Origin: Bacteroidales bacterium
Lineage (GTDB): Bacteria; Bacteroidota; Bacteroidia; Bacteroidales; Paludibacteraceae
Assembly (NCBI GenBank): GCA_012517575.1
Contig: JAAYUQ010000109.1
Span: 1-42,454, forward strand
Direction: 5' to 3'
Length of the DNA: 42,454 nucleotides
Below are positions 34,453 through 42,454 of this stretch, in pieces. The translations under genes and the position numbers were made by a program. The notes under the pieces were generated by a model that was given only the letters and a program-made list of their open reading frames with translations, ran no database searches and was not told where the DNA came from. How positions within the stretch are numbered: the stretch's first letter is position 1; every line of letters starts with the position of its first letter.

Positions 34453-35331
34453 GTGTTTTCTCATACAGGTGAAATTGCAGGATTGATGGTGGCACTCTGC
34501 TGGACGTTGAGTGCTTTGTACTTTGAAAAAGCCGGTCATAAAATTGGTTCACTTACGGTGAACGTAATTCGTTTATCGTTGGCAGTTCTGTTGCTGGGTA
34601 TCACAACTTTTTTTACACGCGGATTTTTCTTTCCTATGGACGCCACACAATATCAATGGTTTTGGCTTGGAATATCCGGTGTGGTGGGCTTCTTTTTGGG
34701 AGATTTGTTTTTATTCAAGTCATACACAGTGATTGGATCTCGTACAGCTCAGTTGATTATGAGTTTGTCTCCGATGTTGACCGCTTTGATTGGTTGGTTT
34801 TTTCTCGATGAAAAACTCTCAGTGAAAAGCATCCTTGGCATTGTGATATGTGTTACGGGGATTATCGTGGCGATTTCAAATCGGAATATGAAACTCAATA
34901 TCCCATTCAAGGGGTTTTTACTGGCTTTTGGGGGTGCCTTAGGTCAGGCCATAGGACTAATTTTAAGCAAAAAAGGAATAGGAAATTATGACCCTGTTGC
35001 TGCTACTCAAATTCGTGCCTTGTTTGGATTGGTTTGTTTTGTTTTATTTATCACTTTTTTAGGGCGATGGAAACAGGTTGCTTCTGCCTTTAGCAAAAAA
35101 TCAGCATTGAAGTCTGTAACGGTTGGAACATTTTTCGGTCCTTTTGTAGGTGTGGCGTTATCCATGTTTGCCATTCAACATACCAAAACTGGCATTGCTT
35201 CCACGTTGATGGCTTTGGTACCGGTGTTTATAATTTGGCCCTCGGCAGTTATGTTTAAAGAGAAAATTAGAGTTGCTCAGATTATAGGAGCTTTTATCAG
35301 TATAGCAGGCGTCAGTCTGTTTTTTCTTTGA
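34453..35331 (+). CDS. EamA/DMT family transporter
   Basis: This 292-residue protein has ten hydrophobic segments in two EamA halves. The first half has GEIAGLMVALCWTLSALYFE and ends with FFLDEKLSVKSILGIVICVTG; the second has AFGGALGQAIGLILSKKGIG and ends with MFKEKIRVAQIIGAFISIAG. The (D/K)EKL-type motif at each end is characteristic. These proteins transport small metabolites across the inner membrane, often as exporters; the substrate is unknown. The start is GTG at 34453. It is convergent with gdhA across a shared terminator. Confidence 0.9.
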   Translation: MFSHTGEIAGLMVALCWTLSALYFEKAGHKIGSLTVNVIRLSLAVLLLGITTFFTRGFFFPMDATQYQWFWLGISGVVGFFLGDLFLFKSYTVIGSRTAQLIMSLSPMLTALIGWFFLDEKLSVKSILGIVICVTGIIVAISNRNMKLNIPFKGFLLAFGGALGQAIGLILSKKGIGNYDPVAATQIRALFGLVCFVLFITFLGRWKQVASAFSKKSALKSVTVGTFFGPFVGVALSMFAIQHTKTGIASTLMALVPVFIIWPSAVMFKEKIRVAQIIGAFISIAGVSLFFL

Positions 35332-35342
35332 AAAGATTATAA

Positions 35343-35378
35343 AAAAGAGGTCCACGAAAAAAATCGAAGAACCTCTTT
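35343..35378. terminator. Bidirectional terminator between eamA-type gene and gdhA
   Basis: The stem AAAGAGGT/ACCTCTTT has an A-run on its left side, giving six T residues after the stem for leftward gdhA transcription, and a short T-rich stretch on its right side for the rightward transporter gene. Confidence 0.75.
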
Positions 35379-35403
35379 ATTTACTCTTTTATTGAAGTTT
35401 TCT

Positions 35404-36741
35404 TTAAATTACTCCCTGCGCCATCATGGCTTTTGCTACTTTCATGAATCCGGCAATATTTGCACCTTTCACATAATTCACATATCCATCGGCTTCAGTT
35501 CCGTATTTTACACAAGATTCGTGGATATTCTGCATAATTTGCTGCAGCTTTTGATCTACTTCTTCTCTTGTCCAGCTCAATCTCATGGAATTTTGAGTCA
35601 TTTCCAATCCTGAAACCGAAACCCCACCGGCATTTGCGGCTTTGCCCGGAGCATAAAGAATTTTATTTTTGAGAAATACATCAATGGCTTCAGGCGTTGA
35701 AGGCATATTGGCGCCTTCGGAAACGGCGATACAACCATTTTTTACGAGCATTTCGGCATCTTCTCCTGTAATTTCATTTTGCGTAGCCGAAGGCAAAGCA
35801 ATGGTACATTTTTCGTTCCATGGACGTGCACCTTCAACATATTTACATCCATATTTTTCGGCATATTCTCTGATACGTCCGCGATATACATTTTTCAATT
35901 CGAAAACGTAAGCCAGTTTTTCTTCATCGATACCATCGGGATCATAAATATAACCATTGCTATCGGATAAGGTAATTACTTTTGCACCCAGTTGGAGCGC
36001 TTTTTGAGCGGTGTAAGTTGCTACGTTTCCTGAACCGGAAATAGCTACAACCTGACCTTTCAGATCGTGAATACCTTTTGTTTTCAACATGTTCATTAAA
36101 AAGTAGATATTTCCGTAGCCTGTGGCTTCAGGGCGAATTAGTGAACCTCCAAATTCGAGACCTTTTCCAGTGAGTACTCCGTTGGCTTCATTTCTGAGCT
36201 TTTTGTACATGCCGTACATATAACCGATTTCACGTCCACCAACACCTATATCGCCGGCTGGCACATCCGTGTCGGGACCTACAATTTTATTCAATTCAAG
36301 CATAAATGCCTGGCAAAAACGCATCACTTCAGCATCTGATTTTCCTTTGGGATTAAAATCGGAACCACCTTTAGCGCCACCCATTGGAAGTGTAGTAAGA
36401 GAATTTTTAAAAGTTTGTTCAAAAGCAAGAAATTTCAAAATTCCCGGATAAACGGAAGGATGGAAACGCAATCCGCCTTTGTAGGGTCCAATGGCATTGT
36501 TGTGCTGCACTCTGTAACCCATGTTGGTTTGGATATTGCCTTTGTCGTCTACCCAAGTAACGCGGAAAGATAAAATTCTGTCCGGAATAACCAGCCGTTC
36601 AACCAAATTCTGTTTTTCAAATTCGGGATGCGCATTGTAAACATCTACAATCGATTCCAACACTTCCTGTACGGCCTGATAATATTCCGGCTCATTGGGA
36701 AATCTCCTTTTCAAATTGTCAATTACCTGTTCTACTTTCAT
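35404..36741 (-). CDS. gdhA: NADP-specific glutamate dehydrogenase (class I hexameric)
   Basis: This 445-residue protein has the class I family length. It converts 2-oxoglutarate plus ammonium to glutamate, the main ammonium-assimilation route in many Bacteroidales. Conserved blocks are GPYKGGLRFHPSVYPGILKF, PMGGAKGGSDFNPKGKSD (substrate-binding lysines), VPAGDIGVGGREIGYMYG, and the Rossmann stretch VAISGSGNVATYTAQKALQLG. The C-terminus contains GKAANAGGVSVSGLEM. A TAACTTTG promoter and two 16-bp direct repeats just upstream suggest transcriptional control. Confidence 0.95.
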   Translation of the reverse strand: MKVEQVIDNLKRRFPNEPEYYQAVQEVLESIVDVYNAHPEFEKQNLVERLVIPDRILSFRVTWVDDKGNIQTNMGYRVQHNNAIGPYKGGLRFHPSVYPGILKFLAFEQTFKNSLTTLPMGGAKGGSDFNPKGKSDAEVMRFCQAFMLELNKIVGPDTDVPAGDIGVGGREIGYMYGMYKKLRNEANGVLTGKGLEFGGSLIRPEATGYGNIYFLMNMLKTKGIHDLKGQVVAISGSGNVATYTAQKALQLGAKVITLSDSNGYIYDPDGIDEEKLAYVFELKNVYRGRIREYAEKYGCKYVEGARPWNEKCTIALPSATQNEITGEDAEMLVKNGCIAVSEGANMPSTPEAIDVFLKNKILYAPGKAANAGGVSVSGLEMTQNSMRLSWTREEVDQKLQQIMQNIHESCVKYGTEADGYVNYVKGANIAGFMKVAKAMMAQGVI

Positions 36742-36778
36742 TTTGTCTATGTTTTTTAATTTTTATAGTTTTCGGTTG

Positions 36779-36786
36779 CAAAGTTA
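36779..36786 (-). promoter_or_regulatory. -7 promoter element (TAACTTTG) of gdhA
   Basis: The minus strand reads TAACTTTGCAA, a close consensus match, 38 bp upstream of the gdhA ATG. Confidence 0.6.
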
Positions 36787-36790
36787 CAAC

Positions 36791-36830
36791 AAAATAGTAA
36801 TATCTGTATATGAAAAAATAGTAAAATCTG
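36791..36830. promoter_or_regulatory. Pair of 16-bp direct repeats upstream of gdhA
   Basis: AAAATAGTAATATCTG (36791-36806) and AAAATAGTAAAATCTG (36815-36830) differ at one base and are spaced 24 bp apart. They occupy the expected -15 to -55 area of the gdhA promoter, where an activator or repressor would bind. The second copy also overlaps an AAATAG/CTATTT inverted repeat. Confidence 0.5.
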
Positions 36831-37009
36831 CTATTTTTTTAAATTTTTTATCCTGATGCTGGCTGACATATTTATCCTTTTCGGAAGAAATTTATTTTTA
36901 TTGTTGTTAAATTTAAATTATTCCTATCAAAATGACATCAGTTGTATTCTTATCTAATGTTTTTTTTTGTTTAGCTCAAGTTTTTTCTTTTATATTTCAA
37001 AAAAAACTG

Positions 37010-37017
37010 TATTTTTG
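37010..37017 (+). promoter_or_regulatory. -7 promoter element (TATTTTTG) of the tRNA-Ser gene
   Basis: TATTTTTGCAAC matches TAnnTTTG and lies 22 bp upstream of the tRNA 5' end. Confidence 0.55.
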
Positions 37018-37038
37018 CAACGTAAAACTTTTTTGACT

Positions 37039-37125
37039 GGAAAGTTGCCGGAGTGGTCGATCGGGACGGTCTCGAAAACCGTTGTACGGGTAACTGTACC
37101 GAGAGTTCGAATCTCTCACTTTCCG
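37039..37125 (+). tRNA. tRNA-Ser (anticodon CGA)
   Basis: An 87-nt class II tRNA. The acceptor stem GGAAAGT pairs fully with ACTTTCC and is followed by discriminator G at 37125. The anticodon stem ACGGT/ACCGT encloses the loop CTCGAAA, giving anticodon CGA, which reads UCG. A long variable arm with stem GTAC/GTAC, as expected for serine, precedes a TTCGAAT T-loop. CCA is not encoded. Confidence 0.97.
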
Positions 37126-37303
37126 CTGATTTTTTCGGAATATCTTTTCCGTAAGAGTTCAATTCAATAAAAATACTTTTTTTCTTCGTTCATTTGTCTT
37201 TGCGAACAAAACGCTATATTTCATTTCTTTTACACAAAATTTTTCCCCAACCTGATTGACCGGTTGAGTTTTTTATATTGTGTTTTTCCCATATTTTTAC
37301 TTT

Positions 37304-40300
37304 ATGCTGAAACAGTATTTAAACAGCCTTCAAACAACTTTTAATCAAGGTGATGCACGTGAGGAGAGTTATTATGTGCATTTGAAAGATTTGTTGCTGA
37401 ATTATGCTATTGAACGTCAGATAAAAAAAGTTGATATTACCATTTTACCTAAACCAACTGAAGCCGGGAATCCCGATTTTCGTATCTGGGACGGGAAAAA
37501 TCATATTACCGGTTACATTGAAGCTAAAGATCCTTCTGTTACCAACTTGGACAGAATTGAAGTTTCCGGGCAGTTGAAACGTTACCGAGAAACTTTTCCG
37601 AATGTTATCCTGACCAATTTTTACGAGTTTCGTCTTTATCGAAATGGAGAGTTGGTGAAGCAAGCGTTGGTTGGACGTCCAGAACTGGCTCGTAAATTAG
37701 CTGTTGCGCCACCTGTAGAAAATGAAACTTCATTTTTTGATTTGCTCGATACCTTTTTTTCTTTTTCGCTGCCCCATGTGCGCAATGCTCAATCGCTGGC
37801 TACAGAGCTGGCGAAACGTACCCGATTTTTGCGCGACGAAGTGGTTAGTATTGAATTGGATGCAGAAGAAAAGCAGGGGAAAAAAGCCATTCAGGGTTTT
37901 TACGAAGCTTTCCGAAAATATTTGATTGGAACATTGACAAAGGAAGCATTTGCCGATTTGTACTCTCAAACGTTGACTTACGGATTGTTTGCAGCCCGCA
38001 CCCGTTCCGACAATTCCTTTAATCGCGAGCTTGCTTTTAAGTATATTCCCAATACCATAGGTATTTTACGCGATGTTTTTCGTTTTATTTCGCTGGAAGA
38101 TCCTCCAAAACCATTACAAGTAATTGTGGACGATATTGCAGAAGTGTTGAGTGTTACTGATGTAAGGAAAATTTTGGAAGATTATTTTGAAGAAGGAAAA
38201 GGACAAGACCCGATTGTTCATTTTTACGAAACTTTTCTGACTGCCTATGATCCTTCGATTCGGGAAAAACGTGGTGTTTACTATACGCCTGAACCGGTTG
38301 TAGGATATATTGTACGGTCGGTGAACGAACTTTTGAAAACGCATTTCGATATGCCCGATGGACTCGCGTCGATTAATCTTACGTTGCTCGATCCTGCTGC
38401 AGGAACGCTAACTTTTCCTGCTGAAGCCGTTAAGTTGGCTGTTAAAGAGTTTACGGAAAAATATGGGAGTGGTGGTCGAAATAATTTTATCAGAAATCAA
38501 ATTCTTGAGAATTTTTTTGCGTTTGAACTAATGATGGCTCCTTATGCCGTTGGACATCTGAAAATGAGTTTTTTGCTGGAAGAGCTGGGATACAAACTGA
38601 GTGATAATGAACGGTTCAAGCTTTATCTGACCAACACGTTGGAAATGGATGAACTGGAGCAAATTTCCATTCCCGGTCTCAGTTCGCTGAGTGAAGAAAG
38701 TCATTTGGCCGGCAAAATCAAAAAGGAACAGCCTGTGCTGGTAATTCTTGGAAATCCACCCTATAGTGGAATTTCAGCCAATATAAACGATTGGACAGAA
38801 AAACTGCTCAAACAAAATATTGATGGAGCTCAAAGTTATTATGAAGTAGACGGTAAACCGCTCGGAGAGAAAAATCCGAAATGGTTACAGGACGATTATG
38901 TCAAATTTCTGCGTTTCGCTCAGTGGAAAATTCAAAAAGCGGGTTTTGGTGTAGTGGGTATGATTACCAACCATAGTTATCTCGATAATCCGACTTTTCG
39001 CGGAATGAGGCAAAGTTTGATGAAAACTTTCAATGAAATTTACATTCTCGACCTTCATGGCAACAGTCTGAAAAAGGAAACGGCGCCGGATGGAGAAAAA
39101 GATGAAAATGTTTTTGATATTCGTCAGGGAACAGCAATAGCCATTTTTGTAAAACAAAAGGAGAAATCCGACTGCAAGGTTTATCATGCCGAACTTTTTG
39201 GCAAACGGCAAAATAAATATGAATGGCTGGATGCCCATCAGTTGAATATTAAAAATTATCAACAGCTAAAACCAGAAAGTCCGTGGTATTTCTTTATCCC
39301 ACGAGATACCGAGAAAATAAAAAATTATTTGAAATGGAAGCAAATTAACGAGATTTTTCCTGTAAATGGCGCAGGCATGACAACTGCCAGAGATAATTTT
39401 GTTATAGATTTCAATAAAGCGGCTCTTTTGAACAGAATTAGACTTTTCAAGAATTCAAAATTTAGCGATAAAGAACTTTATGAATTTTTTCATATTAACA
39501 AAAAGATAGGTTGGAGTATTCGTAAAGCATGGAATATGCTCCAAAATATTCCTGATAACGAATTAGAAAATTATATTTTTGATTTTCTTTATCGTCCTTT
39601 CGATCACCGATATATCTTTTGGCACGATTCGTTGGTTTGGAGAACTGTTAAGCAAATCATGGTTCATTTACTGCAAAATAATTTTTCTTTAACAACTGTA
39701 AGACAAGTGAAAACCGGTGGTACATGGCAACATTGTTTGATATCCGATAAATTAATTGAAAGTTGTTATATATCAAATAAAACCAGTGAAATTTGCTATG
39801 CATTTCCACTTTATCTTTACAAACAGCATACTCCCAAAAAATCTCGCACTCAATACATGATGATGTTGTTTGAACCGGAACCTGAATATGGGAACATCTA
39901 CAAAGAACCCAACATCGACAAAAAGGTTTATCAAACTTTGAACAAAACTTACGGCAGGGAAATTACGCCTGAAGAAATTCTCTATTATATTTATGCCGTG
40001 TTTTACAGCAATGTTTATCGTGAAAAATATGCTGAGTTTTTGAAAATCGATTTTCCACGTGTGCCATTTCCTGCTGATTACAAGGTTTTCAGCAAAATGG
40101 CTGCTTTGGGAAATGAGCTGGTGGACTTGCATTTGATGAAAAGCAGTCGGCTCAATACGTTCGTTTCCAAATTTCAAGGCGAAGGCGAAAATGACGTTAT
40201 AGAAGAAATAATTTATCGCCCAGAAGAAAGTCGGATTTACATCAATTCGGAAAAATATTTCGATAATGTGAAACCTGAAGTTTGGGGCTATCAGATTGGA

Positions 40301-40465
40301 GGTTATCAGGTTCTTCAAAAATACTTGAAAGATAGAAAAGGAAGAAAAATGGATGATTTTGTTCATTATTCGCAAATGATATCGTCACTGAGTTATACCA
40401 TTGAAATTCAGCATGAAATTGATAAACATTATCCGGAAACAGAAAAAGAAGTGATTGAATTTTAA
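37304..40465 (+). CDS. Type IIG restriction-modification enzyme (fused nuclease and N6-adenine methyltransferase)
   Basis: A single polypeptide of 1053 residues (start ATG 37304; GTG 37280 would add eight hydrophobic residues). The N-terminal PD-(D/E)xK-like nuclease has GNPDFRIWD (D58) and YIEAKDP (E73, K75). A helical spacer follows. The methyltransferase carries LLDPAAGTLTF (motif I, D363) and the catalytic NPPY (484-487) of an N6-adenine enzyme. The remaining about 500 residues should be the target-recognition domain. No helicase is present, which separates it from type ISP enzymes of about 1500 residues. It acts alone, with no separate S, M or R genes, and lies 178 bp after tRNA-Ser, a usual acquisition site. 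Confidence 0.9.
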   Translation: MLKQYLNSLQTTFNQGDAREESYYVHLKDLLLNYAIERQIKKVDITILPKPTEAGNPDFRIWDGKNHITGYIEAKDPSVTNLDRIEVSGQLKRYRETFPNVILTNFYEFRLYRNGELVKQALVGRPELARKLAVAPPVENETSFFDLLDTFFSFSLPHVRNAQSLATELAKRTRFLRDEVVSIELDAEEKQGKKAIQGFYEAFRKYLIGTLTKEAFADLYSQTLTYGLFAARTRSDNSFNRELAFKYIPNTIGILRDVFRFISLEDPPKPLQVIVDDIAEVLSVTDVRKILEDYFEEGKGQDPIVHFYETFLTAYDPSIREKRGVYYTPEPVVGYIVRSVNELLKTHFDMPDGLASINLTLLDPAAGTLTFPAEAVKLAVKEFTEKYGSGGRNNFIRNQILENFFAFELMMAPYAVGHLKMSFLLEELGYKLSDNERFKLYLTNTLEMDELEQISIPGLSSLSEESHLAGKIKKEQPVLVILGNPPYSGISANINDWTEKLLKQNIDGAQSYYEVDGKPLGEKNPKWLQDDYVKFLRFAQWKIQKAGFGVVGMITNHSYLDNPTFRGMRQSLMKTFNEIYILDLHGNSLKKETAPDGEKDENVFDIRQGTAIAIFVKQKEKSDCKVYHAELFGKRQNKYEWLDAHQLNIKNYQQLKPESPWYFFIPRDTEKIKNYLKWKQINEIFPVNGAGMTTARDNFVIDFNKAALLNRIRLFKNSKFSDKELYEFFHINKKIGWSIRKAWNMLQNIPDNELENYIFDFLYRPFDHRYIFWHDSLVWRTVKQIMVHLLQNNFSLTTVRQVKTGGTWQHCLISDKLIESCYISNKTSEICYAFPLYLYKQHTPKKSRTQYMMMLFEPEPEYGNIYKEPNIDKKVYQTLNKTYGREITPEEILYYIYAVFYSNVYREKYAEFLKIDFPRVPFPADYKVFSKMAALGNELVDLHLMKSSRLNTFVSKFQGEGENDVIEEIIYRPEESRIYINSEKYFDNVKPEVWGYQIGGYQVLQKYLKDRKGRKMDDFVHYSQMISSLSYTIEIQHEIDKHYPETEKEVIEF

Positions 40466-40644
40466 ATATAAGTTTTTTTAAATTTTTCTTGATTTCAAAT
40501 TTTTTCTGATTAATATGAAGAATAAGTACTGATTATTTATCGGTTAGAAGGAAAATTCATAAATAAGCTGTGTTTAAATAAATTGTTTTCTCTGTTTGTT
40601 TACCGGCTGACAACCTTTTTCTTAAACAAAAAATAATTTATACC

Positions 40645-42234
40645 ATGAAAACAAGAATTACTATTTTTCTGATGCTGATGCTTTTTTGCATGCAGACAAT
40701 TATTTCCCAGAATCAAGACTCCTTGTCAACTCATCTGATTCTTTTTTATGAGTTTAATGGAAGTGGGAAGAATTCGATTTCTGATAATAATCATTTAAAA
40801 CTGAAAAGTTTGCCCGGAAATTATTATTACAAATGGACGACGGGCAGAAATGAAAAGGACAGCTCAGCTGTTGTGTTTGATGGAAACGCTCAAGGGCTCA
40901 AGACGCATTTGGATATTTCGCCTCAAAAACTTCCCGAACTTACATATATAGCATGGGTTTATGGACGTCCTGAAGGATTCCTTTTCGGTTCTACTCTTCC
41001 TGTAAATAACGAAAAGAAGTTCAGTTCTCGTTCGCTCCAAATTTCAAAAGGAGCTGTACTTTGTGGATTCAACAAATTGGATTCATTGAAAAAGCCTTAT
41101 TTTGCATCGTTACGTAGTTCGGCATTAAAGAAAGACAAATGGAATTTTATTGCTATGACTGCCAATGCAAATGATTCTACTCTGCGCCTTTATGTTAATG
41201 ACGAATACTACGAATCTAAGCCGGTTGTCTTTACTAAAAAAAGCAATTATCTGATTATCGGGAACACTCAGAATTCGCCATACAACAGAGCTTTTAAAGG
41301 ACAGGTTGACGAAATTCGGGTTTACAACAAGGCACTTTCTTCCGATGAGTTATCGTCAATTAGTGGAATTTCATTTGCTGATGCACAAAAGCGTATGGAG
41401 CGAAATGAAACTATTCAGAAAATATTACTTGCCGGATTAATAATTTTTCTTTTTGCTTCGGTTATTTTTATGATTGTGGTACTTATCACCGAAAAAAGAT
41501 ATAAACCAATAAAAACCGCAAAAAACACCTCTTATAGTGGCGACAGTAAAAACGCTCATGTGGATAGTGAAGTTGATGATGCAAATCGGTTAGCTTCTGA
41601 TTGCGTAGAAGAAGCTTTTGAAACATGGGAACCTGTTATTGAAGAAAACGGCCAAATTTTTCGTTCGCCAACCAAACGAAAGCATTTTAAAACCACCTAC
41701 CGGGCTTTGAACAAAGCAAAGTCCTATCAGCCTACCGATACCGAAGTAATTAATCGCATGAACGATTTGGGTGGTTTACTCAACAAACTCAGCAAACGGA
41801 AATTTTACGGAAATTGGTTTTTGGCTATTTTGTCCCTGATTTTTCCGGTTGTCTATTTTTTGCTTGCAAAAAACAATCTCGACACCAAAGGAACCATTGG
41901 AGCGGTGGTAATGTTTTTACCAACCATAGCATATGTTCTTTCCAATTTTGCGCCCAATTATGTGGTAGCCAATAGGAAACATAATTCGGGAGGAGTTTTC
42001 GGGAAAATAATTGCTTTTATCATGGGTGCTGCAGCATCAGCAGTAGCAGTAGATTATTACACAGAGAAAACATGGAGTGACGGTAGTAAAACGACTGAAT
42101 ACGACACCGGCTCCAACGCTGCTCAACTGGTTATATGGGCTATTCTTATTATTGCTGCCATATTACTTTCAATGGTTTTGGTAATTATTGCTGCAACAAT
42201 AGCTTTTTTCCGAAATTATGTTTTTTATGTATAG
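40645..42234 (+). CDS. Signal-peptide LamG-domain protein with C-terminal membrane domain
   Basis: This 529-residue protein has a signal peptide (about 1-21, ending IISQ). A LamG/concanavalin-A-like domain (about 28-240) is recognised by FYEFNGSGKNSISDNNHLKL, DKWNFIAMTANANDSTLRLY and VDEIRVYNKALSSDEL. A membrane segment (about 257-282) is followed by an acidic cytoplasmic stretch with DCVEEAFETWEPVIEENG, then about four more hydrophobic segments (390-520). The C-terminal half matches no family I recognise. The layout places the LamG domain outside and the acidic region inside the cytoplasmic membrane, so a sensing or anchoring role is possible but unproven. Confidence 0.7.
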   Translation: MKTRITIFLMLMLFCMQTIISQNQDSLSTHLILFYEFNGSGKNSISDNNHLKLKSLPGNYYYKWTTGRNEKDSSAVVFDGNAQGLKTHLDISPQKLPELTYIAWVYGRPEGFLFGSTLPVNNEKKFSSRSLQISKGAVLCGFNKLDSLKKPYFASLRSSALKKDKWNFIAMTANANDSTLRLYVNDEYYESKPVVFTKKSNYLIIGNTQNSPYNRAFKGQVDEIRVYNKALSSDELSSISGISFADAQKRMERNETIQKILLAGLIIFLFASVIFMIVVLITEKRYKPIKTAKNTSYSGDSKNAHVDSEVDDANRLASDCVEEAFETWEPVIEENGQIFRSPTKRKHFKTTYRALNKAKSYQPTDTEVINRMNDLGGLLNKLSKRKFYGNWFLAILSLIFPVVYFLLAKNNLDTKGTIGAVVMFLPTIAYVLSNFAPNYVVANRKHNSGGVFGKIIAFIMGAAASAVAVDYYTEKTWSDGSKTTEYDTGSNAAQLVIWAILIIAAILLSMVLVIIAATIAFFRNYVFYV

Positions 42235-42241
42235 TAAAAAT

Positions 42242-42272
42242 AAAAAAGCCCGGTTCTTCTCGGGCTTTTTTT
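42242..42272 (+). terminator. Terminator between the LamG-domain gene and the DUF554 gene
   Basis: The stem AAAAAAGCCCG/CGGGCTTTTTT with an eight-base loop and a T-run starts 8 bp after the stop codon. It is symmetric and could also end leftward transcription. Confidence 0.9.
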
Positions 42273-42317
42273 AAAATTCTAACACAAAAAGTGAACAGAA
42301 CAATTTCCAAAAATTAT

Positions 42318-42454
42318 TTATGCAAAAGCCCAAAGCAGAAAAATAACCACTACAAGTGATGGAAGCATGTTGGTAATAGCGAGTTTCTTGATTTCGAGAA
42401 TATTGATGCCTAAACCAATCAGCAAAATTCCGCCAATGTTAGTAATTCCATTGA
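42318..42454 (-). CDS. DUF554-like membrane protein, C-terminal part (5' end outside window)
   Basis: Only the last 45 residues lie in the window, on the minus strand, ending at the TAA 42318-42320. They read NGITNIGGILLIGLGINILE, then IKKLAITNMLPSLVVVI and FLLWAFA: two hydrophobic segments around a short basic loop. The GGILLIGLGINILEIKKLAITNMLP pattern is typical of the C-terminus of DUF554 (YdfK-like) membrane proteins of unknown function. It is convergent with the LamG-domain gene. Confidence 0.7.
   Translation of the reverse strand, partial: NGITNIGGILLIGLGINILEIKKLAITNMLPSLVVVIFLLWAFA

Noticed and set aside
36967-37170. Open frames on both strands through the tRNA-Ser gene
   Set aside because: They are by-products of the tRNA sequence, which folds perfectly.
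37126-37303. Attachment-site duplication next to tRNA-Ser
   Set aside because: I looked for a second copy of the tRNA 3' end near the restriction enzyme gene and saw none in this window.
37280-37303. GTG start of the type IIG enzyme
   Set aside because: The eight extra residues are hydrophobic and non-conserved in character; the ATG at 37304 starts the recognisable domain.

Overview
The window looks like a chromosomal segment of a low-GC member of the Bacteroidota, probably order Bacteroidales. The evidence is an OmpH/Skp, BamA, UppS and DUF6089 cluster, a SusC-like TonB-dependent receptor with two lipoproteins, a Porin_10 protein, the long PPi-dependent phosphofructokinase, and many TAnnTTTG (-7) promoter elements just upstream of genes. 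No phage, integrase, intact insertion sequence or CRISPR array was seen.

Layout. Positions 1-3049 hold the end of a HAD hydrolase, an RluA-type pseudouridine synthase and a DUF4153-like membrane protein. Positions 3050-4262 are a gene graveyard with a transposase remnant, a REP-like palindrome, two copies of a 54-bp repeat and a nested inverted repeat. Positions 4263-8010 are a leftward group: an SpmA/SpmB-like protein, a DUF7033-type polysaccharide deacetylase and a GT4 glycosyltransferase. An MFS transporter (8157-9347) is divergent from a CDP-alcohol phosphatidyltransferase plus GtrA pair and a YgbA-family gene (9689-11190). Positions 11248-16502 are the leftward envelope-assembly cluster: DUF6089, uppS, bamA and two ompH-like chaperones. 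PPi-PFK follows at 16888-18543.

Positions 18809-26020 form the most system-like locus: a TonB-dependent receptor, a DUF5689 lipoprotein and a lipoprotein with three choice-of-anchor-J repeats plus a DUF6359-like domain, divergent from an exported endonuclease/exonuclease/phosphatase. I infer a surface system that cleaves and imports a phosphodiester-containing substrate, possibly nucleic acid.

Positions 26198-31278 read rightward: Porin_10, a solute-binding protein, metA (Glu111, acetyl-CoA type), a DUF134 regulator and a ZIP transporter. Positions 31404-34216 read leftward: a small conserved protein, rlmB, an RluA-family synthase and lipA. Then come an EamA transporter, gdhA with a repeated element upstream, tRNA-Ser(CGA), a solitary type IIG restriction-modification enzyme, a LamG-plus-membrane-domain protein, and the C-terminus of a DUF554 protein at the right edge.
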